DNA of 64,000 bases, from the NCBI RefSeq assembly GCF_023065955.2, contig NW_026623008.1:16584501-16648500 (forward strand), written 5' to 3'. Made by a program: the position numbers and the translations under genes. This stretch comes from Ursus arctos (taxonomy: Eukaryota; Chordata; Mammalia; Carnivora; Ursidae). The notes under the pieces were generated by a model. The model saw only the letters and a list, made by a program, of their open reading frames with translations. It made no database searches and was not told where the DNA came from. This document shows, piece after piece, positions 22,380-34,357 of the stretch. Each line of letters starts with the position of its first letter. The stretch's first letter is position 1.

Positions 22380-22735
22380 AGAAATCAGTGTCTCCACAGC
22401 ACAACATCCACATGCATTCATGTTGAGGCTACAATCCCAGTCACATGAAGAACCAGAAAAACTACACCCATTTGCAAGGGAAAAGACATTTAGCAGAGGG
22501 CAACTCCAAGATGACCCAAATACTGAATTATCAGACAGGGATATTAAAGCAGCAATTATAGCTAAGCAGAGGAAGTGAAAAAATTTTTATTTGAAAAGTG
22601 GAAATTTCGGAACAGAAACAACCACCACAAAATCCTCTGAATGGGCTTAAGAACAGAATGGAGATGACAAAGAAAAGAGTCCACGAAATTTGCAGGTCAA
22701 GAGAAATTACCCACACTGAAAAATTCTGGGTCATC
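22380..22735 (+). mobile_element. L1M 5' portion (around ORF1 start)
   Basis: The pattern GAATTATCAGACAGGGATAT and TTAAAGCAGCAATTATAGC is typical of L1M sequence before and in early ORF1. Heavily decayed. Confidence 0.55.
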
Positions 22736-22739
22736 TGCA

Positions 22740-23805
22740 GTCTCTAGAAGAACCACCCCCAGCCCTTCACCTGAGTGTCCACAGTGATACCTTAGCTTTC
22801 GTCACCAGATAAACCGCTACCCAAGAGAACCAGAATAACTAAGCATCACAGAGATTCCATGACCCTGCAATTCCGCTGGAGCAGCCCACCCCTCATATCT
22901 ACTAGTTAACTTTCGGAGGTCTTCCAGATGTAAGCAAAGAACTAAATTGAAGGTGGAAAATGAGAGGGTGGGATAAAAATTTAAGCCTGAGATAACCATA
23001 ATATCCAAAGTCCTAGGAGTCAAATCCCCGTTGTGTCTATTGAAAAGCAAGAAGCAAGGAGACAAATATTTTTCTCCTAGAACTGCTAAGGGAGCATTCT
23101 CAGGAGTGTTCAGGAAAAAAGTGAGGAGGGATTTTATGTTTTTTCTGCCCTATACAATCTCTTCACCAAAAAGCCAACCTGTAAACAAGTTGATGGCAGG
23201 ATGGAGTGGGACCAATCACTGGGTCTGGGGCTGAAGATGGCAGCAGCTTGGGGAGAGCCAATCTAGTCTCACCTGGGTTGATAAAAGCAGGTAACTGGAA
23301 GGCCATCCCTGACCACCTTCCCACCCTCTAGTCACTTCATGCCAGAGTTCAAGACACTCCAGGTAAAAGTGGGGGGGGGGGGGGACACAGGCTGCAGGAA
23401 GACATGTCTGAAAGCCCTGCCTTTTTCTCAAGCCCTCTCCGCCCCATCCCACCTGCCAACAAGGGCGGAGAATCCAGAGCAAGTGGGAAACTGGGGAAAA
23501 GAAGAGGTACCCTCTTAAGGTGAGGAACCTTGAACAGGGAGTTCACAGCCACCTGACACACTGTCAACCTCAGACAAGTCTTTTATACTCTGGGTCTCCT
23601 TTCCATCAGTCGAACAAAGCGCTCAAGACAAAATGATATTTAAGGGCCTTCCCAATAACAACATGTATGAACCGTTAACATGCTGTCTCCGTCTGCCCTT
23701 GAAGAAACTATAAAAAATAGGTCCCAAAAGGCAAAAGTGGTGACATGCCAATTCACGTGATTTATTAGAATACCTCAGGGTTATACAATTATTCAAATTT
23801 TTATT
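22740..23805. other. Unassigned intron sequence with a G14 run
   Basis: Fourteen consecutive G at 23371-23384 in otherwise ordinary DNA. No gene seen. Confidence 0.5.
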
Positions 23806-23808
23806 CTT

Positions 23809-23975
23809 ATTTTTTTTAAGATTTTATTTATTTGAGAGAGAGAGCACAGAGGGAGAGTGAGAGGGAGAAGCAGACTCCCCGCTGAGCATGGAACCCAACG
23901 TGGGGCTCGATCCCACGACTCCAGGATCATGACCTGAGCCAAACGCAGACGCTCACCCGAGCCACCCAAGCGCCC
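23809..23975 (-). mobile_element. Can-SINE, minus
   Basis: AAGATTTTATTTATTTGAGAG start and GAGCCACCCAAGCGCCC end. Confidence 0.93.
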
Positions 23976-24095
23976 AATTTATACAAAATTTTAAAGAATA
24001 AATTAATAGTCTTGTTATTAATTCTTAAATTTTACATTAATAACAGATTTCAATACCTATCTATGATGGAGGGCTGCTAAAATAATGTCCAATTT

Positions 24096-24300
24096 GGGGC
24101 ACCTGGGTGGTGCAGTCAGTTAAGTGTCCAACTCTTGGTTTTGGCTCAGGTCCGTGATGTCAGGGTCGTGAGATCAAGCCCTGTGTCAGGCTCCATGCTC
24201 AGCACAGAGCCTGCTTGAGTTTCTCTCTCCATCTCCCTCTGCCCCTCTCCACCACTCGCACGCTCTCTCTCAAATAAATACATCTTTAAAATAATAATAA
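24096..24300 (+). mobile_element. Can-SINE with AAT-repeat tail
   Basis: GGGGCACCTGGGTGGTGCAG head and AATAATAATAAT tail. AATAATGTC flanks both sides. Confidence 0.93.
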
Positions 24301-24324
24301 TAATGTCTGATTCTCCCAGGATAA

Positions 24325-24460
24325 CTCATTTATCCATGTAACTCTTGGGATGAGACAGCAGATACTCTTATCCCCCACATGACAGATGAGCAAACAGATT
24401 AAGACTTGTGACTCTTTTAGGAAGCTCATAACAGAGACAGAACTAGAATCCAGTAATCCC
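24325..24460 (-). repeat. MIR, minus
   Basis: ACTCTTATCCCCCACATGAC and AGACAGAACTAGAATCCAG fit MIR complement. Confidence 0.6.
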
Positions 24461-24950
24461 ACCTCCCAGCTTCACCAAAGAGACCAAAGAAAGCTTACCA
24501 AAGAAACTTTACCTAACAAAGAACCAAGAGTATAAACAAGATTAAAATTAGAAAGAAAGGATTTAAGAACTTTCAAACACTTTGGAACCACTTATTAATA
24601 AACAATTGATAAGACTAGCTTGTGATTAGGGCATCTATTTAGAAGCAGGGCCTCAAGGACTGCCACCTGTCCGCCGTTTCCTTTTCTAACAAGTAGGCTA
24701 TCATTGAGACTAGGCTTCCTTGCAATTAGCCCATGTTTGTGGGGTTTAGCAATAGAACCACATGTCTAAAATTGTTGGTTTTAGACCTGCTTTAGAAAGT
24801 TGGCTGAATCAGAAGAACATGCTGGCTCCCTTTCACCCCTAGGAGTCTTTAATTAGGATATCAAGAAGGGGCCACAAGGATTAGGGCAGGTAATGGCAAA
24901 TGTAAACAGCAAGTCACAACAACCTGCCTAAGGAGAAAGAAACCAGAAGT
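24460..24950. other. Unassigned intron sequence
   Basis: No feature recognised. Confidence 0.45.
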
Positions 24951-24954
24951 GCTT

Positions 24955-25105
24955 TTATTACCTAATTTAATCTTCACAGTAACCCCCTCAGGTAAATACC
25001 ATCATGATTATTTTATAATTGAGGAAGAAATAAAGGGTCAAAGTTACATGGCTAGTCAGTGGATTCTCGCCTAGGTATTTCTGACCCACAATTTGCATTA
25101 TACCA
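24955..25105 (-). repeat. MIR, minus
   Basis: CTAATTTAATCTTCACAGTA and ATTATTTTATAATTGAGGAA at MIR spacing. Confidence 0.7.
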
Positions 25106-25204
25106 CCTCCCCAAGGAATTCTCTGAACTCTGACCTTCCAAAAAGCCAGTATTGATCCACATCCCAAATACCACAAACCAACAGGAGGCTGATGGGTAGT
25201 TTGT

Positions 25205-25740
25205 GCATTCTTTCATTCAATCATGTATTCATGCAAATACTGACTGGCTACCATGCATCAAGCTCTGAGGGAAGCACTGGGGATAAAACTAGGAGTAGAA
25301 ACAGAACTGTCTTGTGCCATTTACTGTAGAGTGCAACACAAAAACACTGATTTAGGAATCACACTAGTAAATTAATACAAGCCGACCCATTCCCAGAGAG
25401 GTCTACGAGGCTGCCACTAGTGGTCAGGACGTTTCTAAGCAGAAGAGGGAGCACAGTGAACTCAAGGAGCTAAACTGGATGACAACGAAGGGGGAACAAG
25501 CAGATGCATGACCGGTGATGAGGATGGAGAGGTATGGAGAGAGCCACGCCACACAGGCACTTGGAGACCAAATTATGGATCTGGTCCTTATCCAGAGAGC
25601 TACAGAAAGTCATTTAAGTGTTAAGTAGGGGTAAGGTGTGTACATTTCAAAAAGATCACTTCCGCTTCAGTATGGACCACAGATGGAAGGAGAGAAGAAC
25701 GGTGTCAAAAGACGGGGAGGGTGGCCCTCTGTGGGCTAGG
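25205..25740 (-). repeat. L2, minus
   Basis: L2 terminus complement (CATTCTTTCATTCAATCA, GCACTGGGGATAAAACTAGG), then the upstream L2 segment with AAAAAGATCACTTCCGCTTC. Confidence 0.7.
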
Positions 25741-25779
25741 AGGCGCAACGGCAGTAAGACCTAACCACACTGGGGGCAA

Positions 25780-25890
25780 ACATGGCACCTACTATGCCCC
25801 CGGCCCCGTTCTGGGCACTTTGTGGGAATTAACTGAATCCTTACAACTCTATTATCCCCATCTTATAAAAGAGAAGTAATTTAATGGTAT
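25780..25890 (-). repeat. MIR fragment, minus
   Basis: GGCACCTACTATGCCCCC and TATTATCCCCATCTTATAAA. Confidence 0.7.
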
Positions 25891-26095
25891 TACATACCCC
25901 CTTCATGTGCTCATTTCCCTCATAATCAGTCCCTTGCAAACATCTTTCATTCACCTGCCCCCCCCCACAGTATTCAGGTAGTAAAACTTCAGTTCTCACT
26001 AAACGAAACTAACGACCTCTCTGAGCCCACACCAAAGCAGCTAAGTTACTAAGCTATGTCTCTAGAGAAAATGCTAACTACGGACTTGCATCATT

Positions 26096-26200
26096 AAAAA
26101 AAAAAAATTGTAATTGGCTCCATGCCCAGCATGGGGCTTGAACCCACGACCTGAGATAAAGAGTCACATGTTCTACTGACTGAGCCAGCCAGGAGACCGC
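26096..26200 (-). mobile_element. Older Can-SINE, head only, minus
   Basis: A-rich start, GGCTTGAACCCACGACC in the tRNA-like part, end GAGCCAGCCAGGAGACCG. No CT middle. Confidence 0.8.
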
Positions 26201-26204
26201 ATTT

Positions 26205-26840
26205 TAAATTTATCACCGCAAATCTCAAACACATCCCTCGACTGCTACCAGCAATGCTACTACATTTCCCTTGGTAGGTTCACTTTGCGACTCCCCAAAT
26301 GACTTGCACATCTTTTTCTTTCTCAATAAACCTCCAGTCCTCATCAGCTAAAGGACTTTGTTCCCAAGAAGCAACACTCAGACCATCATTTCCTAACTAC
26401 AAGTCCAACAATATACCAGCATTCTGCTTTCCCCATTGTTACAATGAAGAGGCTTTGCTGATACATGAAGTACAGCTTTTCATGTCTACGACGGATCTGA
26501 AGCCCTCTTAGCTTCGTATGCAATGACCTCTGCTCGCTTACATCATCATTTTTCTCCCCGCAGACTCTCAAATGCCCCTACTCAACGAGCATGTGGTCCA
26601 CAGTCTAGTCCTGGCTCGCAGACTCCTACCAGCGTAAGTACAGGAACTTGAGAATAGGCACCTGGACATCTGGGAAGCAAGCTAACATGGCTACAACATC
26701 CAAGCACAGGATCCGAGGAGGACTTCTCCACACAGGGTCTAGACCAGTGAGGACGCTGATCAACTCACACAGTGAGTCACATGTGGAATGAGTTACAGAC
26801 AAAATGCACACAGTAGTCCTACACCTACATGCAGGTCCTA
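26205..26840. other. Unassigned intron sequence
   Basis: No repeat or gene recognised. Confidence 0.45.
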
Positions 26841-26849
26841 GACAGATTA

Positions 26850-26970
26850 GAAAAAATTAATTGGTGCCCACAAATCAGCTGGGGATCCCCCTGAAGTGCG
26901 GAAACTGACTCAGTAGGTCTGGGGTGGGGTCTGAGATTCCGTATTTCTAAAAGGTTCCCAGATGGATCCA
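26850..26970 (-). mobile_element. MER20-type hAT element, minus
   Basis: CAGTAGGTCTGGGGTGGGGT and a following GTATTTCTAAAAGGTTCCCA match MER20 complement. Terminal inverted repeats are eroded. Confidence 0.7.
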
Positions 26971-26989
26971 GAGGCCGCATTTGGAAAGC

Positions 26990-28415
26990 AAGATTCTAGA
27001 ATTACTGATCTTAAAAAAAAAACAACAGAATAAACTCTCCCTTGCTCTCACACCTCCTTCCAGCTGGTCCAGCGTCTCTGCTTCTCCTCATAGCAAAACC
27101 GACAGTGGTCTCTACTCTTCACTTCCGTACCCTTTATTCTCAGTTCACACCAATCAGCCTTCTATCCTCAATGCTCCACGAAAACTGTTCATCAGGGCCA
27201 AAGGCCTCAACACTGCCAAATTCTATGTGGTCTCTTCCTTATCCTCCAAATGGCATTTAACACAAATAACCACTCTCCACCGAAACCCTTGGTTCGAGGA
27301 TATCACACTTGCCTGAACTTCCTAATCCATGGGTTATCCTCAGTCTGCTCTGCCTTCTCCTCTACTTGACCAGAGATAGTCCTGAGGCCTCTCTACTTTA
27401 CCTGTACCCTCCCTTCTTTGGGCAATCCCCTCCAGTCCCATGATTTTTAATATCAATGACCTCCAAATTTTTATCTCCAGCAATGACCTCCCTGAAGTCC
27501 AGAAGCATATCCGACAGCCTACCTGACTTCTCTGCCTGGATGTGTAATTGATATCACATATCCATATGCTGACTCTTGATGGTACTTACCTCCCACCCTT
27601 CTTTCCCCAAACTCATTCCTCTTTACGTCTTCCCCCAATTCACCCAAGTGCCCAGGCTGAACACCCAATTATGCCAGGTGTCTCCTTCCCTCACACCCCA
27701 CCTGCAAATCCATCAGCGGGTCCTATCAACTCCACTTCCAAATTTTCTCAAACCTATCCCTCTGCTCTCTACATCCCCTATTAGGCACCCTAGTCCAAGC
27801 TACTGGACTTTCACCCGACCTACTACAACAGCCTCCTTAAGTCTCCCTGCTACCAACTCTCCCCTATATATACACCACTTTCCAGATAGCAAATTAAATT
27901 TATTAACATTTAATTAGATCAAGACTCTATTCTGCTTTAAAACAACATAACAAAACACCTCTCACAGCTTTTCCTTTCACTTAGAATAATCTAAAGTTCT
28001 CACCGGAGTCTACTAGGCCCTGTGTGATCTGGCCCTTACTACCTCTCTGACCTCATCTCCTAACAGGTCCCCTCCCCACTTCCTGCTTCTTGCACACAGT
28101 GTTCATTCCGGCCTTGGGGCCTTTGCACTAGCTGTTCCCTCTTCCTTCTGTACAGCTGGCTCCTTTTCGTCACTGAAGGGTCAGCTTAAATTCCACCACC
28201 TCTGTAAAGTCTTGACCAGACAATATAAGGTAGCTCTCAACCTCTAACAAATCACCCTGGTTTATGGTACCTCAGCACTTAGCCCTATCTGGTATTTTGT
28301 TTACTTGTTTATTGTCCGTCCCTTCCTCCCCACCCCTACCCCCACCTTCTGTCTACCTCATCACTATATCCCCAGCGTATTCCATATCCTAGAACGGGGC
28401 CCGGCTGACAATAGA
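26990..28415 (+). repeat. L2 (possibly two joined copies)
   Basis: Pyrimidine-rich L2 text. The last 400 bases are clear: GATCTGGCCCTTACTACCTC, GGGGCCTTTGCACTAGCTGT, TTGTTTACTTGTTTATTGTC. Confidence 0.7.
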
Positions 28416-28439
28416 CGGGTCTGTAGCACAGGGGAGCGA

Positions 28440-28860
28440 TCCAGGCTGGATACATACATTTATGAGTCACGTCCACAGGGGTGTGGTTACTAAAGCCAAT
28501 GGGGATGATGAGATCACCGAGGGAGAGTGTCTACTATGAGCAGAGAGAAGGGCCTGGGACAGTAGAACATTTCATAGCTGTAGAATGGAGGATGAGTCTA
28601 CAAACACAGCAGAGAAGTAGGAGGAAGAATAGGACAGGGTTGCGTCACTGGAGCCAAGACAAGAGAGTGTTTCTGGAAGGAAGGAGTGGTCAACAGCATC
28701 AACTTCACTGAGAAAATGACCCAAAAAAATCTGTTGAATTTGGCTTCACAGAGGACATGAGTGACTTCCTGAGAGGTGCACAGCAAAGTGACGGGAACCA
28801 GCCTGGGACAGGCTGAGTGGAGGGAGGCAGTGAATACAGACGGCAAGTTAGAGAAGTTTG
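28440..28860 (-). repeat. L2 fragment, minus
   Basis: AAGGGCCTGGGACAGTAGAA, GCAGAGAAGTAGGAGGAAG and GAGTGGTCAACAGCATCAAC match L2 complement in order. Confidence 0.7.
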
Positions 28861-28899
28861 GCTATTTCAAAGTGAAGGTGACAGATTCAAGAGGATGGA

Positions 28900-29390
28900 C
28901 GCAGGGCTGAGGACACTCGGTTTCATCTGCTTCTGTTTAAAGGGGGCACTGTCCTAGCAGCACTGCCTCATGTACAAGTGGCAAGTCCTGGTGGCTGCAA
29001 GTTACCCAAAGGCTTCAAGCCCTTCTCCTCAGCTTAGAATTCCGCACCCCTTGGACTGATTCCCAAATGTCCACAGTATCAATCCGGAAGTCTTTTTTTT
29101 ATACATACATCTCATCTTCCTCACTACAATGGAAGATAAAAATGCCCTTCTACACACTTTCCCTTGGTGCGTCAGGAACAGAAGACATGGCTGTTTATCC
29201 TGGAGGGCCTGGGTTTAGAAGGTTTGCTCTGCCATTTTAATTTCAAGGCTCGTTTTGGGGGAGTCATCATTATTTCTACCCCCAGCAAGAAGTTTCTTTC
29301 CATGTTAGAGCCTCAAGAGAGCTTCCCTTTGTCTCACTCCTTCTCCGCCCTGCCTGCTGCCCAGGCAACATACTATCACAGAAAGAGTCC
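28900..29390. other. Unassigned intron sequence
   Basis: No gene or repeat recognised. Confidence 0.45.
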
Positions 29391-29394
29391 ACAT

Positions 29395-29610
29395 GGTCTC
29401 AGAAGCCAGGGAATCTCGGTTCCCCTACAATTCAGTCACACAGCGGCTTCGGTGACCCCACTTCACGATCTCAGGTTCTTCAAGTGTACGCAGAGGTGAT
29501 AATATCTAAACTTCACAGGGCTGATGTCCAGATTATAGGAAAATATACACTAAGTGTACACACATAAGGCCTGGCCTAAAGTATATTCTATAAATGTTAA
29601 TCCAATTTTC
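29395..29610 (+). repeat. MIR (diverged)
   Basis: GCAGAGGTGATAATATCTAA and GGCCTGGCCTAAAGTATATT at MIR positions. Confidence 0.5.
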
Positions 29611-29614
29611 TTCT

Positions 29615-30030
29615 CACCACCATTCTGATAAAGCATTACATCTCCTGCACATTTTTAGTTTCTCTTTCCCTCTAAGTGTACCACGAAGCCCTTGGGAAAG
29701 GAGCCTTGAGAAATTCATTGGCCCAGTTCCAGCAGAAATAATTTTAAAGAAGTACTAGAGAGGTGGGAGGGGCCAGAGGTGTCACTGGGCAGCATCCGAA
29801 AGGGCAAAGAGGACGCCCCAGTCAGAAGACCTCAGCGGGATCCCTGCCCAGTTCTCTGCATCTCCCCACCACCCCTTGTCCAAGTTCCCTTCTTGTAGCC
29901 CTGCATGTGTCTCTGTCTCGTCCCCTTCGTAAGTCCCGCTTGCTAGCAAGTTTCAAGTCAGTGTCTTTAGTATTACAAGCACACAGAACAAAGAGCAGGC
30001 AAGCTCAGAGCACACATACGCTGGGCAGTA
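29615..30030. other. Unassigned intron sequence
   Basis: Locally GC-rich around 29765-29860. No promoter signature recognised. Confidence 0.45.
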
Positions 30031-30034
30031 CGCT

Positions 30035-30240
30035 GGGCTATGAAATCCTGAGACCCAGTCCTGTCTCTCCAGTTTACTGGTTCTGTGACCCTTGTGGATT
30101 ATTACAATTCTCTGAGTTCTATTCAGTTTCCTCATTTGTAAAACAGAAATGACCAATGAGATTGTAAGGACCAAATGAAATAATATATGTGAAGGTACTT
30201 TGGCCACCATAAAACATGGTTATTGTTATAGTATAGGTAA
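30035..30240 (+). repeat. MIR
   Basis: TTTACTGGTTCTGTGACCCT, CAGTTTCCTCATTTGTAAAA and GGTTATTGTTATA in order. Confidence 0.85.
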
Positions 30241-30544
30241 CACAAGGCAGCTGCAGGGTCTACCTTTGGCCAGCTGAGTTGTGCTACTGAGAAAAGTCCT
30301 CAGTCCTGGAGAAGTCTGTTCTATGATCTATGGCCACCTGTTTTCATCTCAAGTCCTCCTATCCCTGGCAGCTAAAAAAGTTATATTCTTTCTAATTTCA
30401 CTTGATTCTCTTTTCTTAGCAAGGATTCTTCAATTTCTCTGACGAAATGGCTCCATGTCCCCAGAATGGTAAAGACCACTGGACCTGATGCTCTCTAAGG
30501 GCCCTTTGTGGCTCTAACATCTAAGCCTCCCCATCCTTTGCTCC

Positions 30545-30845
30545 CAAAGTACTTTGTCCGTGTCTCTACTTGCACAATTTCCAGTCTACTTTGCATTATA
30601 GCTTTGTTTTATATCATCTCCTAAGGAGAGAGCAGAAGGTTGTCTGAGTTTTATGTTCCCTATAGCACTTAACATAAAGCTTCGTACACAGAGCTTTGAG
30701 CTCCAAAAATATTGGCTGATTGACTCAATGCTAATTTCTAACTTTTTGCACTTATTGTCCATACCACACAATAATTATAGACTACCCTCTTATTCTCTTA
30801 TGCTTTTTTGGTACCTCTACAGGCCTGGCACAGTGTGAAACACAA
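30545..30845 (+). repeat. L2 3' end, interrupted
   Basis: TTCCCTATAGCACTTAACAT, then CTCTACAGGCCTGGCACAGT. It ends where a retro-inserted segment begins. Confidence 0.5.
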
Positions 30846-30849
30846 AGTC

Positions 30850-31100
30850 AGTATTTTTTTTTTTAAGACTGGTGACTGGTTTATTTCTTGGTCAAAGTGA
30901 AAAAGTCTTATCAACCTATCCTACGTATGATTTTTAACAACTTGCTCTGGTTACTGACAAATATAAACATGACATTTATCAGACTGTCACAGAAGGACAC
31001 TGCATAACAGAGTTATTACACAGACAGAGGCAAATGAAATGCACAGATTGAGGGGCTTTTTCTCCCCAGTGGCATCAAAAATACGGTAAATAGGCAAATA
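30850..31100 (-). pseudogene. 5'-truncated retro-insertion of an unrecognised 3'UTR
   Basis: On the minus strand the segment ends AAATAAACCAGTCACCAG then an A12 run (30862-30851): a polyadenylation signal ~20 bases before a poly-A tail. Flanks TACTGACTTT and TGCTGACTAT are a plausible degenerate TSD. No coding sequence or parent gene recognised. Confidence 0.4.
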
Positions 31101-31104
31101 TATT

Positions 31105-31675
31105 GATAGTCAGCAGACCTGGACGCCTGAATTTATCTCTAGAAAACGGGCAGTCTCCTAAAATGGCTCCCAATGATCTCCACCTGCTAGTGTCCATGTT
31201 CTCATGTGGGCTCCTCCCCTTGAGTTTGGCCTGGGCCTCACGACTTACTTCTAACAACAAGAATATGGCAAGAATTATGAGATGTCATTTCTGAGATTAG
31301 GTTATAAAAGACTGAATTTTTTCTTGCTGGCACTTTCTCTCTTTTGCCATCTCTCGCTTTGATGAAGCTAGCTGCTGTGCTGGAGAGGCCCATATGGCAA
31401 GGAACTACAGATGGCCTCCATCTACCAACCCGCAAGAAATTGAGGCCCTCAATCCAACTGCCCACGAGGACCTGAATCCTGCCAACCACCTCTGAGTGAA
31501 CTTGAAGCTGGCCCTTCCTCAGTCACACTTGATGGCTGACATCTTGATTATAGCTGTGTGAGACGCTGAAGCAAGGGACCCAGCTAAAGCCATGCCCAGC
31601 TTCCTAACCCACAGAAACTGATACAATAAATGTGTATTGTTTTATGCCGCAACATATAACTAACATACCCTGTAT
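31105..31675 (+). mobile_element. MLT1-type LTR (ERVL-MaLR)
   Basis: A solitary LTR with classic MaLR text: AATGATCTCCACCTGCTAG, GATTAGGTTATAAAAGACTG, AACTGAATCCTGCC-like block, and the 3' end with ACCCACAGAAACTG then AATAAATGTGTATTGTTTTA. No internal retroviral genes are present. Confidence 0.9.
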
Positions 31676-31690
31676 ATAAAAAAGGGGGAG

Positions 31691-31879
31691 GGGGGCGCCT
31701 GGGTGGCTCCGGCGTTAAGCGTCTGCCTTCGGCTCAGGGCGTGATCCCAGGGTCCAGGGATCAAGCCCCGCATTGGGCTCCCTGCTCCGCTGGGAAGCCT
31801 GCTTCTCCCTCTCCCACTCCCCCTGCTTGTGTTCCCTCTCTCGCTGTCTGTCAAATAAATAAATAAAATCTTTTAAAAG
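31691..31879 (+). mobile_element. Can-SINE
   Basis: GGCGCCTGGGTGGCTCCGGC head and AATAAATAAAATCTTTT tail. A-plus-G-rich direct repeats (AAAAAGGGGGA / AAAAGGGGGGA) flank it. Confidence 0.95.
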
Positions 31880-32293
31880 GGGGGGATAGAATCCAAGACC
31901 CCAAGGGCCCTTCTAGGTCTGACAATCTAGGATTAGGAACTAATCCCATAGTACCTCAAAGCCTAGCTACAGCCACTCTGACCTCCCGTAGGTTTCCTAT
32001 ACTAGATACACCGTTTCAGTCCATGCCAGTGACCACCACACCAACTTTCCAACAAAAACCTGTTGAGCACTTAGATCTGATGAATTACTTAAAATAAGAT
32101 TATCTGCACAATTTAGCCCATATAGATAAAGAGGATGGAGTGATATGGTGGCTAATTGCTAGAAGATGCTTGGCACAAACTAAAAGAAATCGCCCTAGGT
32201 CTTCCTGGTATGGGAATCCAGCCCCTGTTGCGCTTTACTGCAGCCTGTCTTGGGACACTCCAGCCTCCCACCCCTACCCACTCATGTTTGTTT

Positions 32294-32481
32294 GTTTTTT
32301 TAAAGATTTTATTTATTTATTTGACAGAGACAGCTAGCGAGAGGAACACAGGCAGGGGGAGTGGGAGAGGAAGAAGCAGGCTCCCAGCAGAGGAGCCTGA
32401 TGTGGGGCTCGATCCCAGAACGCCGGGATCACGCCCTGAGCCGAAGGCAGACGTTTAACCACTGAGCCACCCAGGCGCCCC
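32294..32481 (-). mobile_element. Can-SINE, minus
   Basis: GACAGCTAGCGAGAGGAACAC variant, end CACCCAGGCGCCCC. The flanks CATGTTTGTTT/CATGGGTGTTT may be the TSD. Confidence 0.95.
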
Positions 32482-32484
32482 TAC

Positions 32485-33140
32485 ATGGGTGTTTTAACAC
32501 TTCCTCCCTGTGCTGCGTATAGACTTAATTTCTTAATCCCTTAAAGTTTTCTTTCAACCGCCGTGAATGACCTATTTTTCAATTTCCAATTGTGTTCAGC
32601 TAATTAAAAAACAAACAAACAAACAAAAAAAACCCAAAACCTCATGATCAACAGTTCTGCAAGAAAAGAACTTCAACAGGGAAGAAATCATACCTGCTTT
32701 TTCATGTCAGAGTCTCTGATTCTTAGGTTAGAGAATCAACCTTTAAAGTTCCTACTAAATAAGAAGATTCACACCACAAAGTAAAATCGGGACAAATGAG
32801 AACTTCATGACTATATTCTAGCCCTTAGCCCTCACCTCTCTAAAAGAACAGTCCTGAGATTTACACTCCAAGGGGTTTTCAACCTTAGCTAATTATTAGA
32901 AAAACCTAGGAGCTTTCAAAAACATTATTACTGTCTGGCAACTGACTCAATTTCTACAATGAGTCAATGATACGAAAAAGGGAGAGCAGAGGAAGAAGGA
33001 CTCTACATACAAAGAAACTCAGGAAACATAATGACCTAATGTACTGTGTGGCTGGTCAGACCCTTATCCTAACAAACGAACTGCAAAGACATTTTCCAGA
33101 TAATCAAGGAAAGCTGATTATGATCTTATCTAGGTATTAT
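32485..33140. other. Unassigned intron sequence
   Basis: AT-rich. An (AAAC)n run lies at 32607-32630. Nothing else recognised. Confidence 0.5.
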
Positions 33141-33144
33141 TAAG

Positions 33145-33605
33145 GATCTGTTAATTTCATTAAATTTAATAATGGCATTATGGTTATGTAAGAAAATGTC
33201 CATATTTAAAGATGCATATAAAAGTATGTCGGTATGAGGCACCTGGGTGGCTCAGCTGGTTAAGTGTCCAACTCTTGACTTCAGCTCAAGTCATGATATC
33301 AGGGTTGTGAGATCGAGCCCCGATCCAGCTCCGTGCAGAGTCTGCTTGTCCCTCTCCCTCCCTCTTCTGCCCCTCCCACACGTGCATTCTAATAAAGAAA
33401 ATAAATTCTTTTTTTAAAAAAGCATGTAGGGGTAAAATGACACAATTTCTGGGATTTGCTTTAAAATTCTTCAAAATGTTAAAAAGAACAGAAATGAAGC
33501 AAATGTAGCAAAATCTTAAAAATTACTGAACATAGATATATATAGGTTTACTATATTAGCCTCCCTCCTTTTTAATGTTTGAAATTTTTCATAATAAAAA
33601 AAAAA
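33145..33605 (+). mobile_element. L1M 3' end split by a Can-SINE
   Basis: AATGGCATTATGGTTATGTA left of the SINE and AGGGGTAAAATGACACAA plus GTTTGAAATTTTTCATAATA right of it are consecutive parts of an L1 3'UTR. Confidence 0.75.
33237..33412 (+). mobile_element. Can-SINE in L1
   Basis: GAGGCACCTGGGTGGCTCAG head. AAAAGTATGTCGG and AAAAGCATGTAGG are the two TSD copies. Confidence 0.94.
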
Positions 33606-33612
33606 TCTGACG

Positions 33613-33755
33613 GGCACCCGGATGGCTCAGTGGGTTAAGCAGCTGATCTCAGCTCAGGTCTTGATCTTGGCTAAGATCATGATCTCAGGGTCATGAGTTC
33701 AAGTCCTACACTGGGCTCCACACTGGGCATGGAGCCTACTTAAAAAAAAAAAATT
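33613..33755 (+). mobile_element. Can-SINE, short, no CT middle
   Basis: GGGCACCCGGATGGCTCAG head running to GGAGCCTACTTAAAAAAA with an internal GATCTTGGCTAAGATCATG duplication. Confidence 0.85.
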
Positions 33756-33955
33756 TTTTTTTTTGAAGCTAACACCCAGTACAACCAAACTCTTTAGCAA
33801 TATCTACCAGAGCTGACATATGACCCAGAATTTTATTCCTAGGTATACACCCAATAGAAATGAGTACATACATCCATCAAAAGACATACACAAGACTTAA
33901 GAGTATCCATGGCAGCTTTGTCATATAGCCCACACTGTTAGGATCCCAAATGTCC

Positions 33956-34350
33956 GGGGCGCCTGAATGGCTCAGTCACTTAAGCATCTGCTTCGGCTCA
34001 GATGTGGGATCAAGCCCGATATGGGCTCCTTGCTCAGCAGGGAGCCTGCTACCCCCTCTCCCTCTCTCCACCACTCCTGCTCTCTCTCTCTCGCTTGCTC
34101 TCGCTCTATCTCAAATAAATAAATAAATAAAATTTTTTAAAAAGATTTTATTTATTTATTTGACAGAGATAGAGACAGCCAGCGAGAGAGGGAACACAAG
34201 CAGGGGGAGTGGGAGAGGAAGAAGCAGGCTCATAGCGGAGGAGCCTGATGTGAGGCGCGATCCCGGAACGCCGGGATCACACCCTGAGCCGAAGGCAGAC
34301 GCTTTAACCGATGTGCCACCCAGGCACCCCAAATAAATATTAAAAAAAAA
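33956..34350 (+). mobile_element. Can-SINE A, itself interrupted by Can-SINE B
   Basis: GGGGCGCCTGAATGGCTCAG head. The tail is cut by the minus-strand copy at 34141-34330 and resumes as AAATAAATATTAAAAAAAAA. Confidence 0.92.
34141..34330 (-). mobile_element. Can-SINE B, minus, inside the tail of A
   Basis: AAAGATTTTATTTATTTATT start and CACCCAGGCACCCC end, between two AAATAAAT-type copies of A's tail. Confidence 0.94.
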
Positions 34351-34357
34351 GATCCCA

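Noticed and set aside
26096..26200. tRNA gene
   Set aside because: The tRNA-like segment is a SINE head with an A-rich tail and diverged arms; no intact cloverleaf was seen.
27576..27917. 113-codon plus-strand frame
   Set aside because: It lies inside L2-derived pyrimidine-rich sequence and is not conserved-looking.
29763..30152. 129-codon plus-strand frame
   Set aside because: It runs from GC-rich unique DNA into a MIR; no protein similarity recognised.
31105..31675. Endogenous retrovirus with coding capacity
   Set aside because: Only a solitary MaLR LTR is present, with no gag, pol or env sequence beside it.
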